From assembly GCA_039029935.1 (NCBI GenBank), contig JBCCFC010001019.1, positions 1-5,111 of the forward strand: a stretch of 5,111 nucleotides of DNA, read 5' to 3'. Shown here in pieces: positions 4,659 through 5,111 of the stretch. The DNA comes from G039029935 sp039029935. Lineage in GTDB: Bacteria; Chloroflexota; Anaerolineae; Caldilineales; Caldilineaceae. Position 1 is the first letter of the stretch. Every line of letters begins with the position of its first letter. A program made the position numbers and the translations under genes. Below the pieces are notes generated by a model. It worked only from the letters and a program-made list of their open reading frames with translations. It searched no databases and was not told where the DNA came from.

Positions 4659-5111
4659 ATGGCTCGCAAAACCCGTAGAAAACCACGTAAGTTGGATAGC
4701 ATACCCAACAATAGCGTGATTTTGGCAGATGCCAATATCCTTGCCTATCATATCAACGAAGATGAAACCTATTCCCCACAGTGTAGTGCGTTCTTGAATC
4801 GTGGTGTGCGATGTGAAATCAACATTGTCACATCGCCACAAATTGTCTCTGACGTGATTCACCGTTCCATGATTGTGGAAGCCACAAAAGAACTCAACCT
4901 TGATCCGGCGAATCTGGCAAACTATTTGAAAACGCATCCCCAAGTTGTACGTCAGCTCAAAGAGCATCTGAATATTCCCAGTTTTCTTGCGCAGTTAAAA
5001 GTGAATATTTTGCCATTGACGCACATTCATCATCACCACGCAAAGCAATTTCGCCAAGCATACGGTCTGATGGCTGATGATAGTCTGATTTTGGGCTTGA
5101 TGAAAGCTGAG
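4659..5111 (+). CDS. PIN-domain protein, VapC-like toxin (C-terminus beyond window)
   Basis: The reading frame is open for 151 codons to the window edge. After a basic tail (MARKTRRKPRK) it shows the PIN-domain opening NSVILADANILAYHI (residues 18-32, first acidic residue Asp24), a second acidic position at SDVIHR (Asp65, usually Glu in this family), and the third block YGLMADDSLILGLMKAE (135-151, Asp140/141). The fourth acidic block (T-x-D-x-DF) would follow just past the edge. PIN domains of the VapC family are metal-dependent ribonucleases that cut tRNA, rRNA or mRNA and are held inactive by the partner antitoxin. The start lies 2 bp after the antitoxin stop with AGGAG 8 nt upstream, so the two are translationally coupled. 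A run HIHHHH occurs at 122-127. Family call is firm; the toxin role is inferred from the neighbouring antitoxin. Confidence 0.82.
   Translation, partial: MARKTRRKPRKLDSIPNNSVILADANILAYHINEDETYSPQCSAFLNRGVRCEINIVTSPQIVSDVIHRSMIVEATKELNLDPANLANYLKTHPQVVRQLKEHLNIPSFLAQLKVNILPLTHIHHHHAKQFRQAYGLMADDSLILGLMKAE

Noticed and set aside
4085..4967. Minus-strand frames at 4085-4423 and 4617-4967
   Set aside because: They lie antisense to the antitoxin and PIN genes and show no domain or ribosome-binding site.

Overview
The window looks like chromosomal DNA of a free-living bacterium with mid-range GC. The combination of phenylacetate-type CoA ligase and crotonase genes, a four-helix-bundle (23S intervening-sequence protein type) gene of the 'DPLW...YR' variant, short TTCAAC-type tandem repeats and a VapBC-like module suggests Chloroflexota. 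This taxonomic call is inference from gene content, not proof.

Left part (1-2297, all minus strand): a catabolic run read from right to left. It starts with a PaaG-like crotonase (2297-1509), continues 8 bp later with a second, atypical crotonase (1500-694), and ends with the first 44 codons of a phenylacetate-CoA ligase (133 to beyond position 1). PaaK-type ligases make phenylacetyl-CoA and PaaG isomerises the ring-epoxide of that thioester, so the run is most simply part of an aerobic aryl-CoA (phenylacetate-like) degradation cluster. Between the second crotonase and the ligase sits a compact cassette, 148-700. It consists of a four-helix-bundle protein gene (222-626) bracketed within 2 bp on each side by two arrays of exactly nine 8-bp units in opposite orientation. 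The arrays also supply the gene's ribosome-binding site and the neighbouring crotonase's stop codon.

Middle (2298-3683): a 309-bp divergent intergenic region holds a probable promoter on each strand, a near-perfect 26-bp inverted repeat over the rightward -10 box, and a smaller hairpin in the leftward leader. It is followed by a plus-strand gene for a roughly ten-helix membrane protein of unknown function, rich in His/Asp/Trp motifs near the membrane faces.

Right part (3684-5111, plus strand): a toxin-antitoxin-like operon with a clear promoter (TTGGCT, 18 bp, TATAAT) overlapped by a palindrome. It encodes two tandem, homologous ribbon-helix-helix-like antitoxins and then a PIN-domain (VapC-like) toxin cut by the window end. 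The first antitoxin copy is stopped early, and its C-terminal remnant lies in the next reading frame, so it appears decayed. The second copy is intact and carries a striking acidic-tryptophan repeat (EW-x-acidic-acidic) between its N-terminal domain and its C-terminal tail.
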